From Prasinococcaceae sp. CCMP 1430 (Eukaryota; Prasinodermophyta; Palmophyllophyceae; Prasinococcales; Prasinococcaceae), in the NCBI GenBank assembly GCA_013416795.1, contig RQSC01000024.1, positions 271,391-297,768 of the forward strand: a stretch of DNA of 26,378 nt, in the 5' to 3' direction. This document shows positions 1 through 12,500 of this stretch, piece by piece. Below the pieces are notes generated by a model. That model searched no databases and had not been told where the DNA came from. It was given only the letters and a program-made list of their open reading frames with translations. A program made the translations under genes and the position numbers. How positions within the stretch are numbered: position 1 is the first letter of the stretch; each line of letters opens with the position of its first letter.

Positions 1-274
1 CATGCACACCGGCGACTTCCGGCTCGAGGCGCTCGGGGACGGCGATGCGCGCTCCGCGCTCCCCGAAGCCGTGACGCGTGCTCCCGTGGATGAGCTGTGG
101 CTTGACGACACCTACCTGCGCTCAGGCGCAGAGTTCCCTGCGCGCGTGGTCGTGCTCAAGGCGGGGGGCGGCGATGGCTGCGTCGGGTGGCGGATCGGAC
201 GCGGCATCGGCCGGGGCATCGGCGAGCGACGCGACGGCGGCCATCGATCCTTCCGTCTCGGGCCTACTGACTGA
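1..274 (+). CDS. SNM1/Artemis-type metallo-beta-lactamase nuclease, fragment
   Basis: The frame open from the window edge encodes HTGDFR (residues 2-7 counting from the ATG at position 2) and then LWLDDTYLRSGAEFP. The first matches the HTGDFR motif of DNA-repair metallo-beta-lactamases (SNM1/PSO2, Artemis, Apollo) and the second their L-LDTTYC-P---FPS stretch. These enzymes are 5' exonucleases acting in interstrand crosslink repair or end processing. The N-terminal catalytic part (HxHxDH motif) would lie outside the window. After about position 160 the similarity ends; the frame then runs to a TGA at 272-274 while overlapping the Sec16 start codon at 174. The beta-CASP half that normally follows FPS (roughly 150-200 residues) is not found nearby. 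It may therefore be a 3'-truncated gene, a pseudogene remnant, or an exon whose continuation was lost in assembly. The family call rests on two short motifs; the ATG at 2 is internal, not the gene start. Confidence 0.5.
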   Translation, partial: MHTGDFRLEALGDGDARSALPEAVTRAPVDELWLDDTYLRSGAEFPARVVVLKAGGGDGCVGWRIGRGIGRGIGERRDGGHRSFRLGPTD

Positions 275-3200
275 GGTCGAGGCCGAGGCGCCCGCGCGCC
301 ACAGGGAGAGCGGCGCGGAGCCGGGTGCCGACGGAAGCGAGGGCTACGCTGCAGGCGCCGAGAGCGAAGGCGTCGAGGCAGGGGGCAGCAGCGGCAACGA
401 TGGGAGCACCGACGCCGATGAGTGGCTGGCAGAGAGTACGACGCCGCGGAGCGTGACCGCCACCCTGACCGAAGCTGAGGACTTCATCGCGAGCGGCCCC
501 AGTGGGGACATCAGCGATCCAGTCGACGATGCCGACGCGACCGCGGGCGATCGTGGCGAGGACCCGATTCACAGTGAGCACGAGCGTGGCGAGGCTGGCG
601 TTGGTGTCGAGGCAGACGCAGGGGGGACTACCGGCTGGGACACCGACGAAGTTGCGTGCGCCGACGTGCCACTCAAAGATGATGCAAGCGCGGCCCTTGA
701 TCCTGCCGCGGAAGGCTGCGTCGCGAGCGCCGCGACTGCCAACGGTCCGATGTTTGAAGGCGGTGCGAGCTCGCCGGAGGGGCAGCATCAGCCGCCTGCA
801 GCGGAAGCCGAACCGGTGATCGCTGTCGCAGCTATGGCGGCAGGCCCAATGTTCGGTGCCCCACGCACCGGCAGCGGCGATGCATTCTTCGGCTCTCTCG
901 GCGGCTGCGCGGACCCGTCGCCATCCGGACGAGCAGCGGGTGCCTCCGCCGTCGAAGCGCCCGCAGCTGCCCAGGTTCGAGCGGCAAGTACCACCGCCCC
1001 GATCGCGTTCTCATCGTCGACGGATGATCTCGCTGGCACGGGCTCTTTCGATGCGCTTTTCGGAGGTGGCGCGACAGACCCGCAATACCAGCAGCAGCAG
1101 CAGCAACAGGAGCCAGGTGGTGGCCTGCCCCAGGATTGGATCGAGCAAATCGATCCCTCCTCGGGGTACCCCTACTACCTCAACACAGCTACAGGCGAGT
1201 CGTCGTGGGAGGTGCCCTCTTTGCCGCAGACGCAACAGCAGTCCGAGATGAGCGCGGCGCAGCCAATCTCAGCGGGCGCACAACACGGGCAAACGCAGGT
1301 GGAGACCACGGTCGCCGCCGACGAGAAAGCGCACCAGGCGCAGCAGCAAGAAGCCAGCGCGCCAGGTGCGGACGCTGCTGCAGGGCACCATGAAGGCCTC
1401 CCTGAGGGCTGGATTGAGCAAATTGACCCTTCGAGTGGGTACCCGTATTTTCTCAACACGATCACCGGCGAGAGCAGCTGGGAGAGGCCGAGTTCGACGC
1501 CACAGCTGGACGCGCAATCGTGCCCGCCCGTGATGTCGTCGGAGCTGGGCGCGCCTGACGACGGTGGCGCGTCATTCTTTGACAAAATTGGTGAGTCCAC
1601 GGCCGCTTCGGAGCCTGCGCCTGCATCTCCCGCCCCGGAGCCCGCGCCTGCCCCGCCCGCCCCTACGGAGGAGTCCAATGGCGACGACGGTTCACTCTTT
1701 GAGGGTCTGCCACCGCCAGAGGAACCCTCTGCGACTTTGCAGTGCGCACCTGGCGCGGATGGCCAGGTTGCACTAGAATCGGCAGCCGAGGAGACACCAG
1801 CCGTGGCGGCCGTCGAGCCATCTACTGAGACAGCAGCTGCTGAGGCTCACGCCGTCGCCGGCACGCAGAGCGCCGCGCAGAGCTCCGAGGCAGATGGAAC
1901 GAGCGCCGAGGACGTCACGTTTGCCGGCGCCGATGTGGATCAAGAGCAGAGTGCCGAGGCCGGCGAAGAGACGCCCGCTGCTTGTGCAGCCGACTCTATC
2001 TCAGGCTCGGACGACCTTCCGGACGGGTGGACCGCGCAAACCGATCCGGCCACAGGGCACACATACTACCTGAACACCACAACGGGGGAATCCTCTTGGG
2101 AGCGACCTGCTCCAGCAGCTGGTCCAGTCGCTGCCACACCCGACGCTACTGCAACAGCTGCCACCGGTCATGTCGACAGCCTCGCATATCCGCATGTGGG
2201 GCAGCACGAGCAAGCGCATGCTCAGCAAGAGCATGCGTCAGCCAGCCATGCCGAAACTCATGGCGAGCTCCCGGACGGGTGGGTGTCGGCTGTGGATGAG
2301 TCGTCAGGATACACATACTACACAAACACACACACGGGCGAGTCTTCGTGGGAACCTCCGGTCGAGTCCCCAGCACCGATGGTGCCAGCGATGCCAGCGG
2401 CGCCAGCGGCGCCGGAAGCGCCAGCGGCGCCGGAAGCGCCAGCGGCGCCGGCGGCACCAGCGCCGTTCACGCCCGTCAAACCCGCTGCCGACGCTACGTC
2501 CGCGCCCTCACCCGTCGCCTTCACTCCTGTGATGCCTTCGCAGCAGCAAGCTGCGGCACCTGTTCCATTTGTTTCGGCGATGGCAGATGACGCCCAACTT
2601 CAGCGGTATTCAGCACAGCAACAGCAACAGCCATTTGCTCCCACCGCGTGGCAACCGCCCGGCTCGTCCGCTGGATTCGGATTTCCGCAGACCTCGTCGC
2701 TTCAGCAGCAGCAACAGCCAAGGCAGCTTCCGCCGCCGCCCCGCACGCGCGACGAGGCGCTGCGGTGCCCGGCCGGACGGCCGCCGTGCCCCGCGGTGGC
2801 ATTCGGATCGAATGGTCTCATGGTTGTGGCTGGTGCCGGTTCAGGAACCATCTCGGACTGTGGCATTGGATCTGTCGACATGTATCCCCTCGGGCCATTC
2901 CTCAAAGACGGCGGTGTGGATCCCGACTGCGAGTTCCTGGAGCATGCGGCGGCGGTCGGCCCAGCGCGCGGGGGAAGTTGCAACGATAAGTTTGCCGCCG
3001 TGGGCCAGGAGCTGGCGGCACACCGCGAGCAGCAGGACCAGGCGTCACTCTGGCGCTTCCTGGGGACATATGCGCGGCGCAAGGGTGACATGGGGGTGGC
3101 AGGGCTCAGCAGCGGGGCAGGTGGCGCCGCCGAGCTCGCTGCGGTGCTCAATGTGGAATCAGCGCAGACGGCGGGCGCTCTCATCTCGTCGGCGTCGAAT

Positions 3201-5123
3201 GGCACCACGGGCCCACACGCAGAAGCGACGGCAGCAGCCGATGTCGAAGCCAAGCTCGCAATCGGTGACCTTGCTGGTGCCCACAGCACTTGCATGGCTG
3301 CCGGCGGCGCGCTGTCGGCACTAGGCTTGCTTATCGCGCTCAGCGGGCGGCTTGGTCCAGACGTTCTGGGCCGCGCCGCCGCCGAGTACACCTCTGCGAC
3401 GTTCACAGCAGGAACGCCACTGTCGAGTGCCGCGGCAGTGCTCGCGCGCAATGCCAGTGCCATCTTCACCTCCGCCGCTGCAGACAACGGCGCGGCGCTC
3501 CTGGGCACCTGGCGCCGACATCTCGCATCGATGGTGTGTGCGGGTGCAGAGCCTGTAGCTGTTGGCACGCTCGGAGACCGGCTGTGGGACGTCCGTGGCG
3601 ATTTGGTGGGTGCGCACCTCTGCTATGTGCTGGCGGGCTCGACACCCGAAGCCTTTGCACCTGGTGCCCGCCTGTGCCTCGTGGGCGGCGATCACAAGCG
3701 CTTCCCGCGCACATTCGCACGCGCTGAGACCGTGCTGGCCACCGAGTGCATCGAAGCCGCAGTCATGTCCGCTGCTGGGGCCGCAGGCTCGGGCGCCAGC
3801 GCGCACCCTGCCTCGATGGCACACTTCGCGCCGTACAAGGTGTACATGGCCTCCCTATTGGCAGAGCACGGCAAGGGCAAGGCGGCAGCTGCGTACGCCG
3901 CCGACGCGGCCAAGGCACTGCGCGCTCATTCACCGTCGCCTGACCGCCCGACGGCGGCGATGGTGGCAGCGATTGCCATGGAAGATCGCCTCAAGGGAGG
4001 CGCGGGTGGTTTTCTCGCGGGCATTGGCGGCAACGTCGGCGCTACAGCCAGCAAGATGTTCGGTGGTATTTTCCGCGCGCTCGACAAGGTCATCGGCGAC
4101 GCCGAGCCTGAAATGCAGCAGCAGCAGCAGCAGCAACACATGCAAATGCATCAGGGTGGAGGGGAGGCGAACGGACACGCGCACGCCACGCCACCAAGGC
4201 ACGCGAGGGGCGCAGGAATAGGCGGGCAAGCGCAAGCGCCCGTGGCGCCGGCGAATACGCCCGTCGCGCAGGGGAGCACGGGCGCAAATGGTATGACAGG
4301 GGGCGAGTCTGATACATCCAAGAGCGAGAGCGTGGACGAGAACAAGACCCCGAATAAGGCTGAGGGTGCGGGAGTGATGGGGCGCATGCTCAGTGGGCTC
4401 TTCGGCGCATCCAAGTCCAAGCAAGCCAAGCTCGGTGCGGAGGAGAACAAATTTTTCTACGACGACAAATTGAAGATGTGGCGCGTGGAAGGCGAAGACA
4501 TCCCCGACGAGTTCAAGCCACCGCCGCCGCCGCCGAAGACGAGCTTCCATTCTGATCTCAAGAAGGCCGACGGCGCTCAAGCGGTGGAACGTGGTATCGG
4601 CGGTGGCGCAGGCGCAGGCGCTGCTGGAGGTGGTGCTGGTGGAGGCGGCACTGGTGCCGCATCAGCGGGGGGGGAGGGCGACCCGCTGTGCGCCCCGCCG
4701 CCCCGGCGTGCAACTACACGCGCAGGCCGCCGCGCCAACGTGCGCTCGCGCTACGTCGACACGATGGGTGGGAGCGGTGCCTCTGCTAGCGCAAACGCTG
4801 GCGGGGGCTTCGCAACTCCGCCCACACCTGCAGCCTTCATGCCGGTCACACCCCCGGCGCCGAATGGGGGCGGCGGAGGCGGCGCCTCGCCCTCGCCCGC
4901 GGCTTTCATGGTGCCTGGCCCGGCGCCCGTGGCGCAGGCCGAGGCACCCACGGCTGAAACGAGTGCTGCTACCCCGCCGCCAATGGATGCCATGGCAGCG
5001 TTCGTCGCCGAGCAGCAGGCCCAGGCCGCAGCTGCGCCCGTCTCCGCGCCTGCGGCGCCTGTGCCCGCGGAGCCGTCCAGCGGCGCGTTTGACGACAGCG
5101 GCTTCGAGGACGTTTCGCTCTGA
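174..5123 (+). CDS. SEC16: Sec16-like COPII scaffold protein with four WW domains
   Basis: A single uninterrupted frame of 1649 residues from ATG 174 (context GGCGGCGATGGCT) to TGA 5121-5123; the frame is open further upstream, but this is the first ATG in good context. Sec16 organises ER exit sites and binds COPII coat subunits. Sec16 signatures seen: a central conserved domain at about residues 861-1257, with CPAVAFGSNGLMVVAG, LWRFLGTYARRKGD, VEAKLAIGDLAGA, LGDRLWDVRGDLVGAHLCY and an FAPYKVYMASLLAEHG-type helix, plus the C-terminal KFFYDDKLKMWRVEGE motif near 1426 followed by a proline run. N-terminal to this are four WW domains, at about 318-349, 409-440, 615-646 and 699-730, each with two Trp 22-25 residues apart and a GESSWE-P ending. 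The rest is low-complexity Ala/Pro/Glu/Gln linker, with glutamine runs encoded near 1090-1110 and 4115-4135. WW domains bind proline motifs; I do not know them as a standard part of Sec16. Confidence 0.85.
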   Translation: MAASGGGSDAASAGASASDATAAIDPSVSGLLTEVEAEAPARHRESGAEPGADGSEGYAAGAESEGVEAGGSSGNDGSTDADEWLAESTTPRSVTATLTEAEDFIASGPSGDISDPVDDADATAGDRGEDPIHSEHERGEAGVGVEADAGGTTGWDTDEVACADVPLKDDASAALDPAAEGCVASAATANGPMFEGGASSPEGQHQPPAAEAEPVIAVAAMAAGPMFGAPRTGSGDAFFGSLGGCADPSPSGRAAGASAVEAPAAAQVRAASTTAPIAFSSSTDDLAGTGSFDALFGGGATDPQYQQQQQQQEPGGGLPQDWIEQIDPSSGYPYYLNTATGESSWEVPSLPQTQQQSEMSAAQPISAGAQHGQTQVETTVAADEKAHQAQQQEASAPGADAAAGHHEGLPEGWIEQIDPSSGYPYFLNTITGESSWERPSSTPQLDAQSCPPVMSSELGAPDDGGASFFDKIGESTAASEPAPASPAPEPAPAPPAPTEESNGDDGSLFEGLPPPEEPSATLQCAPGADGQVALESAAEETPAVAAVEPSTETAAAEAHAVAGTQSAAQSSEADGTSAEDVTFAGADVDQEQSAEAGEETPAACAADSISGSDDLPDGWTAQTDPATGHTYYLNTTTGESSWERPAPAAGPVAATPDATATAATGHVDSLAYPHVGQHEQAHAQQEHASASHAETHGELPDGWVSAVDESSGYTYYTNTHTGESSWEPPVESPAPMVPAMPAAPAAPEAPAAPEAPAAPAAPAPFTPVKPAADATSAPSPVAFTPVMPSQQQAAAPVPFVSAMADDAQLQRYSAQQQQQPFAPTAWQPPGSSAGFGFPQTSSLQQQQQPRQLPPPPRTRDEALRCPAGRPPCPAVAFGSNGLMVVAGAGSGTISDCGIGSVDMYPLGPFLKDGGVDPDCEFLEHAAAVGPARGGSCNDKFAAVGQELAAHREQQDQASLWRFLGTYARRKGDMGVAGLSSGAGGAAELAAVLNVESAQTAGALISSASNGTTGPHAEATAAADVEAKLAIGDLAGAHSTCMAAGGALSALGLLIALSGRLGPDVLGRAAAEYTSATFTAGTPLSSAAAVLARNASAIFTSAAADNGAALLGTWRRHLASMVCAGAEPVAVGTLGDRLWDVRGDLVGAHLCYVLAGSTPEAFAPGARLCLVGGDHKRFPRTFARAETVLATECIEAAVMSAAGAAGSGASAHPASMAHFAPYKVYMASLLAEHGKGKAAAAYAADAAKALRAHSPSPDRPTAAMVAAIAMEDRLKGGAGGFLAGIGGNVGATASKMFGGIFRALDKVIGDAEPEMQQQQQQQHMQMHQGGGEANGHAHATPPRHARGAGIGGQAQAPVAPANTPVAQGSTGANGMTGGESDTSKSESVDENKTPNKAEGAGVMGRMLSGLFGASKSKQAKLGAEENKFFYDDKLKMWRVEGEDIPDEFKPPPPPPKTSFHSDLKKADGAQAVERGIGGGAGAGAAGGGAGGGGTGAASAGGEGDPLCAPPPRRATTRAGRRANVRSRYVDTMGGSGASASANAGGGFATPPTPAAFMPVTPPAPNGGGGGGASPSPAAFMVPGPAPVAQAEAPTAETSAATPPPMDAMAAFVAEQQAQAAAAPVSAPAAPVPAEPSSGAFDDSGFEDVSL
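2398..2462 (+). repeat. 18-bp coding tandem repeat (APEAPA)
   Basis: About three imperfect copies of an 18-bp unit (GAAGCGCCAGCGGCGCCG) lie inside the Sec16 frame just after the fourth WW domain and encode an Ala-Pro-Glu-rich linker. The length is a multiple of three, so copy-number change would keep the frame. Confidence 0.8.
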
Positions 5124-5285
5124 GACACGCGCGCGCCCGACGCGCAGGTAATGACGCGGTTTCATGTTTCACGCGCGCACGCGCGCATGGACACCTCGAC
5201 GAAAGGCTTCGTGGGCATACGTGTGAGACAGAAAGTCCTGAGAAGTAGATCAAACGTTGTTGCGATGCGGCGGTCGTTGACCTAC

Positions 5286-6061
5286 TCACGCGGCAGCCTC
5301 CACGCCCTTGATGATGCTCTTGAGACCCGCAAGACGAATCTTTGCCTCCTGGCGCGCCTTGACCATGTTGAGCATGTCCTCGAATTCCTCCCTGTTTTCG
5401 CCCGCGGTGCCCTCCTGGATGGCCTTGTTAATGTCAGCTTCCTGCGCCTCCATCATTTCAAGGAGTCCATCAACCGCCAGCATGGCCTCCTCGCTCGAGA
5501 CTTGCTCGGTATCGAAAGCCGCCTGCAGGTTCTTCGCAATCTCCTCCTCGCCGCCGTTGGGGTCGATCTGCAGCAGCTGGTCAATGAGCTGCATCGCCGG
5601 AGGCATTTGCATCTGACCCAGCGTGGCAACCAACAGCTGGCCAACCTGCTGAAGGCTCTGCGCGATTCGTGGGTCCTCACCCTCGCGACCCATCGCCTGC
5701 GTGTGCACCTGATGAAGCGCAGCGAGCGTCTTCTCGCTGAGCTTGCCCTCGACGGCAGCTGCGCGGACCTTGCCCTGGAGCGTCTCCCAGTCCTGCGACT
5801 CGAGGATATCGTTGAGCAAGCGGAAGTCTGCCTCGCCTGGGGTTGGCAGCCCTGCCGCCGACGCCTCCGCCTGGGCGCTCACCACACCCGCCGCCTCGGG
5901 CGACAGCTGCGGCGTGGACTCGTCGGCGTCCGGGCCGGCAAACTCCTCCACGGCGCGCGCGCGCGCGCGCCGCGGGCTGCCACACGGGGGGAAGGGAGCC
6001 GCGGCGGGCAGGCGCCGATGGCGCCGCGAGTGGCCGCCGCCCGGCGGACGGCCAGAAGACC
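5286..6061 (-). CDS. Probable plastid-targeted protein of unknown function (5' end unresolved)
   Basis: I do not recognise the family. The frame ends at 5286 and stays open to about 6061 and beyond. Its first part is Arg/Ala/Pro-rich (RRHRRLPAAAPFPP, then RRARARA before VEEFAGPDADE), which resembles a chloroplast transit peptide. The rest, about 200 residues, is acidic and almost wholly helical (for example DFRLLNDILESQDWETLQGK and MQLIDQLLQIDPNGGEEE), ending IRLAGLKSIIKGVEAAA. No catalytic motif or membrane segment is visible. No ATG exists in any frame on this strand between the conserved part and about 6300, so the start codon must lie in an upstream exon. The 42-T run on this strand (6091-6132) followed by an AG at 6062-6063 could serve as the 3' splice site of that intron. 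Convergent with Sec16; the stop codons are about 160 bp apart. Coding status is well supported by composition; function is open. Confidence 0.65.
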
Positions 6062-6087
6062 CTCCCACACCGGAACAGAAGAAGCCC

Positions 6088-6090
<3 letters not shown>

Positions 6091-6132
<42 letters not shown>
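6091..6132 (+). repeat. 42-base poly(A) tract
   Basis: Forty-two consecutive A on the + strand, unique in a window that is otherwise extremely GC-rich. On the minus strand it is a T run just upstream of the first open codons of the 5286-6061 gene, where it could act as a polypyrimidine tract or as a promoter element. It could also be an insertion scar or an assembly artefact. Confidence 0.95.
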
Positions 6133-6133
<1 letters not shown>

Positions 6134-6505
6134 CGTGCTCACACTGCGGGCTGCGTTCAGTTCTGCCTGCGAGAGGAAAAGAAAAAGAAAAAAATGCACG
6201 GCGAAACTTTGGGTTAGGGTTGAATTTAGGGTAATAATTAGGGTTTATATACGATGCTTGGGCCGAACCCTAACTTCCACGGCGGAAATTTGGGCGCGTG
6301 TCGCGGCGGCATTTCAGATGTGTGTGAATGTGTTTGGGAGCACAATTCGGAGTGCCGCGGTTGCGGGCGTCTGTCGCGTGGCGGCTGCGGGCGTGTGCGG
6401 ACCACACCGCGCGCCGCGCGGTGTGCCCCTCCCCCCCCACACACACACCACACACACCTTCCTGACCTTGACCCCAGCGTCGCGCCCTCCCCCCCACCGG
6501 GCGCC
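6133..6505. promoter_or_regulatory. Divergent promoter region with telomere-like boxes and a TATA element
   Basis: This spacer separates the minus-strand plastid-type gene from CDC5. It holds GGGTTAGGGTT (6211-6221), ATTTAGGG (6224-6231), ATTAGGGTTT (6237-6246) and, inverted, AACCCTAAC (6266-6274), all variants of the plant-type telomere unit TTTAGGG. In land plants the same motif, the telo-box, marks promoters of growth-related genes. Overlapping it, the minus strand reads GTATATAAACCC (TATATAAA at 6244-6251), a good TATA box pointing away from CDC5. Farther right are a (CA)-rich stretch (6438-6460) and C-rich tracts immediately before the CDC5 ATG. Regulatory function is inferred from motif content only. 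Confidence 0.55.
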
Positions 6506-9516
<3,011 letters not shown>

Positions 9517-9563
9517 ACCACACACGCAACAAGGCAGCGCAAAGGACGAGCTGTCTCGCCCAT

Positions 9564-9595
9564 GTGATGTAAGAAAATGTATAGTACATTGTCAA
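9564..9595. terminator. Shared 3' end of CDC5 and phytochrome: TGTAA signal and hairpin
   Basis: Only 75 bp separate the convergent stop codons of CDC5 (ends 9516) and the phytochrome (ends 9592). This AT-rich patch contains TGTAA (9568-9572, + strand), the polyadenylation signal typical of chlorophyte algae, then a perfect inverted repeat AATGTA-TAG-TACATT (9576-9590) two bases from the phytochrome stop. Being symmetric, the hairpin could serve both transcripts. Function is inferred. Confidence 0.5.
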
Positions 9596-12500
9596 TGGAG
9601 CCCCTTCTCTAGCTCTTCGAGCCGCCGCCTGAGCGCGGCATTCTCCTCGCGCAGCGCCGCGACATCACCGCTGTCGGGCGCAGCCACGGAGGCCCTCTTT
9701 TGGGCAGGCTGAGCATGGGCGGGCTCATCAGAGCCGCCATCGCAGGGGCGCGCGCGCTTGCGCTCGCCATCTCTCAAACCGTCGCCAGGCCTGGCCCTCT
9801 CGGTCCCGTTACTATCGGTCACCTCCAGTCGCACCAGTCCGGGCAGTTCGTCAGTACCAGGCACCTCGCCCAGGGCAGCCGCATGTACGATGCTCTCCAA
9901 GCTGCCAAGGAGCGTCCTGACGGGGATCGGCTTCGCGCACAAGAAGTCTACGCCCTTGCGCGCGTACGTGCGTGCGTCGTCGGGCATTGAGTTGGCCGTC
10001 ACGAGCACAACCGGCAGACGGCGAGGGGGGTCAAAACTGCTGACGTTGAGTACTTCTTGGTGTGCCCGAGCCTCCGCCTCGACTGCCCGCAGCTTCTGCG
10101 TCACGTCTGTGCCGTACAGCCCGGGCATGACCTCGTCCAGCAAGGCGATGTCGAATGATGACGTGCGAAGCAGCTTCAGAGCGTCTTTGCCGTTCATGGC
10201 GGTCTCTATGTGTGGCGAAGGACTTCCCTGACTCTTGGCCGCCTTGCGCAATGCCATCTGCAGAATTCGCACGTTGGTGTGTTCGTCGTCGCAGATTAGC
10301 ACGCGCAAGGCTTCCTTTGGCACTGCGCCGGCCTTCCCGCTCGCAGCACCATCCGTCGACTGTTCACCGCGCGCGGGCGCAATGACGTTCGCCGGCGCGG
10401 AGGCTCCCTCAGGTGTGCTCAATTCCGGTGGTGCGCGCGCCGAGGCCGACGGCGCCTGCGCGCGCGCACTTGCGCCACTGACGATTGACTTCGCGGTGCT
10501 TTCGCTGGCCGCTGCGCGCGCATTTGCAGTGCCGTCGCCGCCGCGAATTGTGTGCACGGCCGACTCCATGCGGCACTCGGAGGGCACGCCTGTTGCCATG
10601 AACTCAAACAGACCGCGCGGAATTGGCGATGAGGGCCTCTCAGAGCGGACAAGTGCATCGCCACGAGCGCTAGGGGCAATCCTGAAGGGAACGGTGCACG
10701 TGAAGATCGAGCCCGCGCCCAGCACGCTCTCGACGGAGATATCGCCACCCAAGCAGCGCGCGATCGTGCGCGCGTAGTACAAGCCTAGGCCAGTCGACCC
10801 AAACTTGGAAACGTTGCTCGAGGCAAGTTCGAAACGCTTGAAGAGCTTCTCACAGTCCTCAGGAGCAATGCCCACGCCAGTGTCGACCACGGCAATTGAC
10901 ACGAGCACGCGGCTGCCACCACCATCACGGCTATTCGAATCGTTGCTCCCTCCAGCGATGTCCAAGCCTTGCGTGTCTGCAAGGCTCAGATCTCCAAACG
11001 CAGGCCCTGCGACTTGGCCCTGGCCACGGTCACCAGAGGCACCGCCGCTGCGGTGCCGAGCGCTGGGCGTCCCAGCCGGCGCGTCGTGAGGCAGCGTCGC
11101 TCGCGTGCACTCGGCATGGAGTTCAATTTGCCCCGCCGGCGTGTACTTCACGGCATTCCACACTATGTTCGAGATCATCTGCGTCAGGCGGACGTTGTCG
11201 CCCACAACGTGGCGAAGTCCGCGCAGCCCCCCCACGTCAAGACCCAGCCGTAGGCCCTTGGCGCTTGCTGCGGGGCGCACTCCCTGGAGGCAGTCCGAAA
11301 TTGCAGCTTGCAGGTCGAAGGCCTGCGAGTTCAGCTTGAACTTGCCTTGCTCTATGGCCGTCGCGTCCAACACGTCGTCCACCACACGCCGCAGTTGCCT
11401 AGTGCAGGACTCAGTTGTCTGCAAAAGCTCGCCCATCTCTTCGCCGAGCATCGAGGAGCCCGAACGCATGAACTCGGTGGCGGCCACGATTCCGTTGAGA
11501 GGGTTGCGGATCTCGTGGCAGAGGAAGGAGATGGTGTTGGACTTTGCGCGTACTGCGGCCTCGGCAGCCATGCGCACCGCCTCTGCCTTCTCAAGAGCGC
11601 GTAGCATCGACTGGTCCTGCAGGTAGATGAGGCAACCGCCCTCACCTGGAGCGCCATCTCTCTCGGCGGCGGGGCGCACGCTCAGAACACACTCCAGCGC
11701 GCGCCCGCGGCACATCACGGTGGTCCGCACGTCGGCTTCAGCGAGCGCGCCCGAGGCAGCCTGCGAGCTTCCTTCTGCGCGCGTGGCACGAATGAGCGCT
11801 AGCTCCAGAGGGAAGAGCTGCTTGGTAGCCACCTGCATGCAACTTGCACCGCCCGCGCCTGTCCCTATCACCTCCTCAAGGAAAAGCTTGCCCACAACCT
11901 CGCGTGATGCTATCCCGCCTGTGACGACCTCCATCGCGTGATTCCAGAGAGTCACGCGCAGGTTGCGATCCAGGCAGAGGACTGGCGACTGCATGTTTTC
12001 GAGGAATCCAGGCTGCTCAGTCGAGGCAATGGCCGCGGAAATCTCCTTGGCGAGGACGACTGCGCTCGCTTGAGCGGGGGTGTTGCGCGCGGAGCGCACA
12101 CCGGCAGGCGCTGCCACTACATCGCCGATGAGGCGCAGAATGCAACTTTCGCCAGATGCGGTCGTGCCCATGATGGCGAAGGCAACCCCGTGCGCCTCAG
12201 CGGTACCAACTCCCTCACCGTCGGATGCACTGTCGAGCGTGCTGCTCAGCGCTGCAGCCAGGGGTGACGCTGGTCCACCCTCCAGGCACGAGACCAGGGG
12301 CGTCCCGATGACTGCGTCAGCGTATAACCCTGTGCTCTGCTGTAGCCACCGATTCCACGTGCAGATCTCGCCGTTCGCGCTGACAGTCATGCATGCCATC
12401 GGGGCTCGATCGATGAGAAGGGAAAGCTCCGCTGCGACTTTCTCCAGCTCGCCCATGTCGCTCAATCTCGAGCGGTTGAGCACCGAAGCAATGCCTGCGC

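Noticed and set aside
264-788. Minus-strand frame opposite Sec16
   Set aside because: Shadow of the Sec16 frame in GC-rich DNA; Arg/Ala-rich with no domain.
2150-2400. CRISPR-like or minisatellite array in the WW region
   Set aside because: The similarity is between WW-domain codons and an 18-bp coding repeat, not spacer-separated repeats.
6091-6132. Poly(A) tail of a + strand retrogene
   Set aside because: No + strand coding sequence or target-site duplication is seen immediately upstream; kept only as one option.
9720-9880. bZIP DNA-binding domain at the phytochrome C-terminus
   Set aside because: The basic patch is not adjacent to the zipper and the N-x7-R signature is missing.
10235-10777. 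+ strand frame opposite the phytochrome
   Set aside because: Antisense shadow of the kinase-receiver linker; the minus frame carries clear domains.
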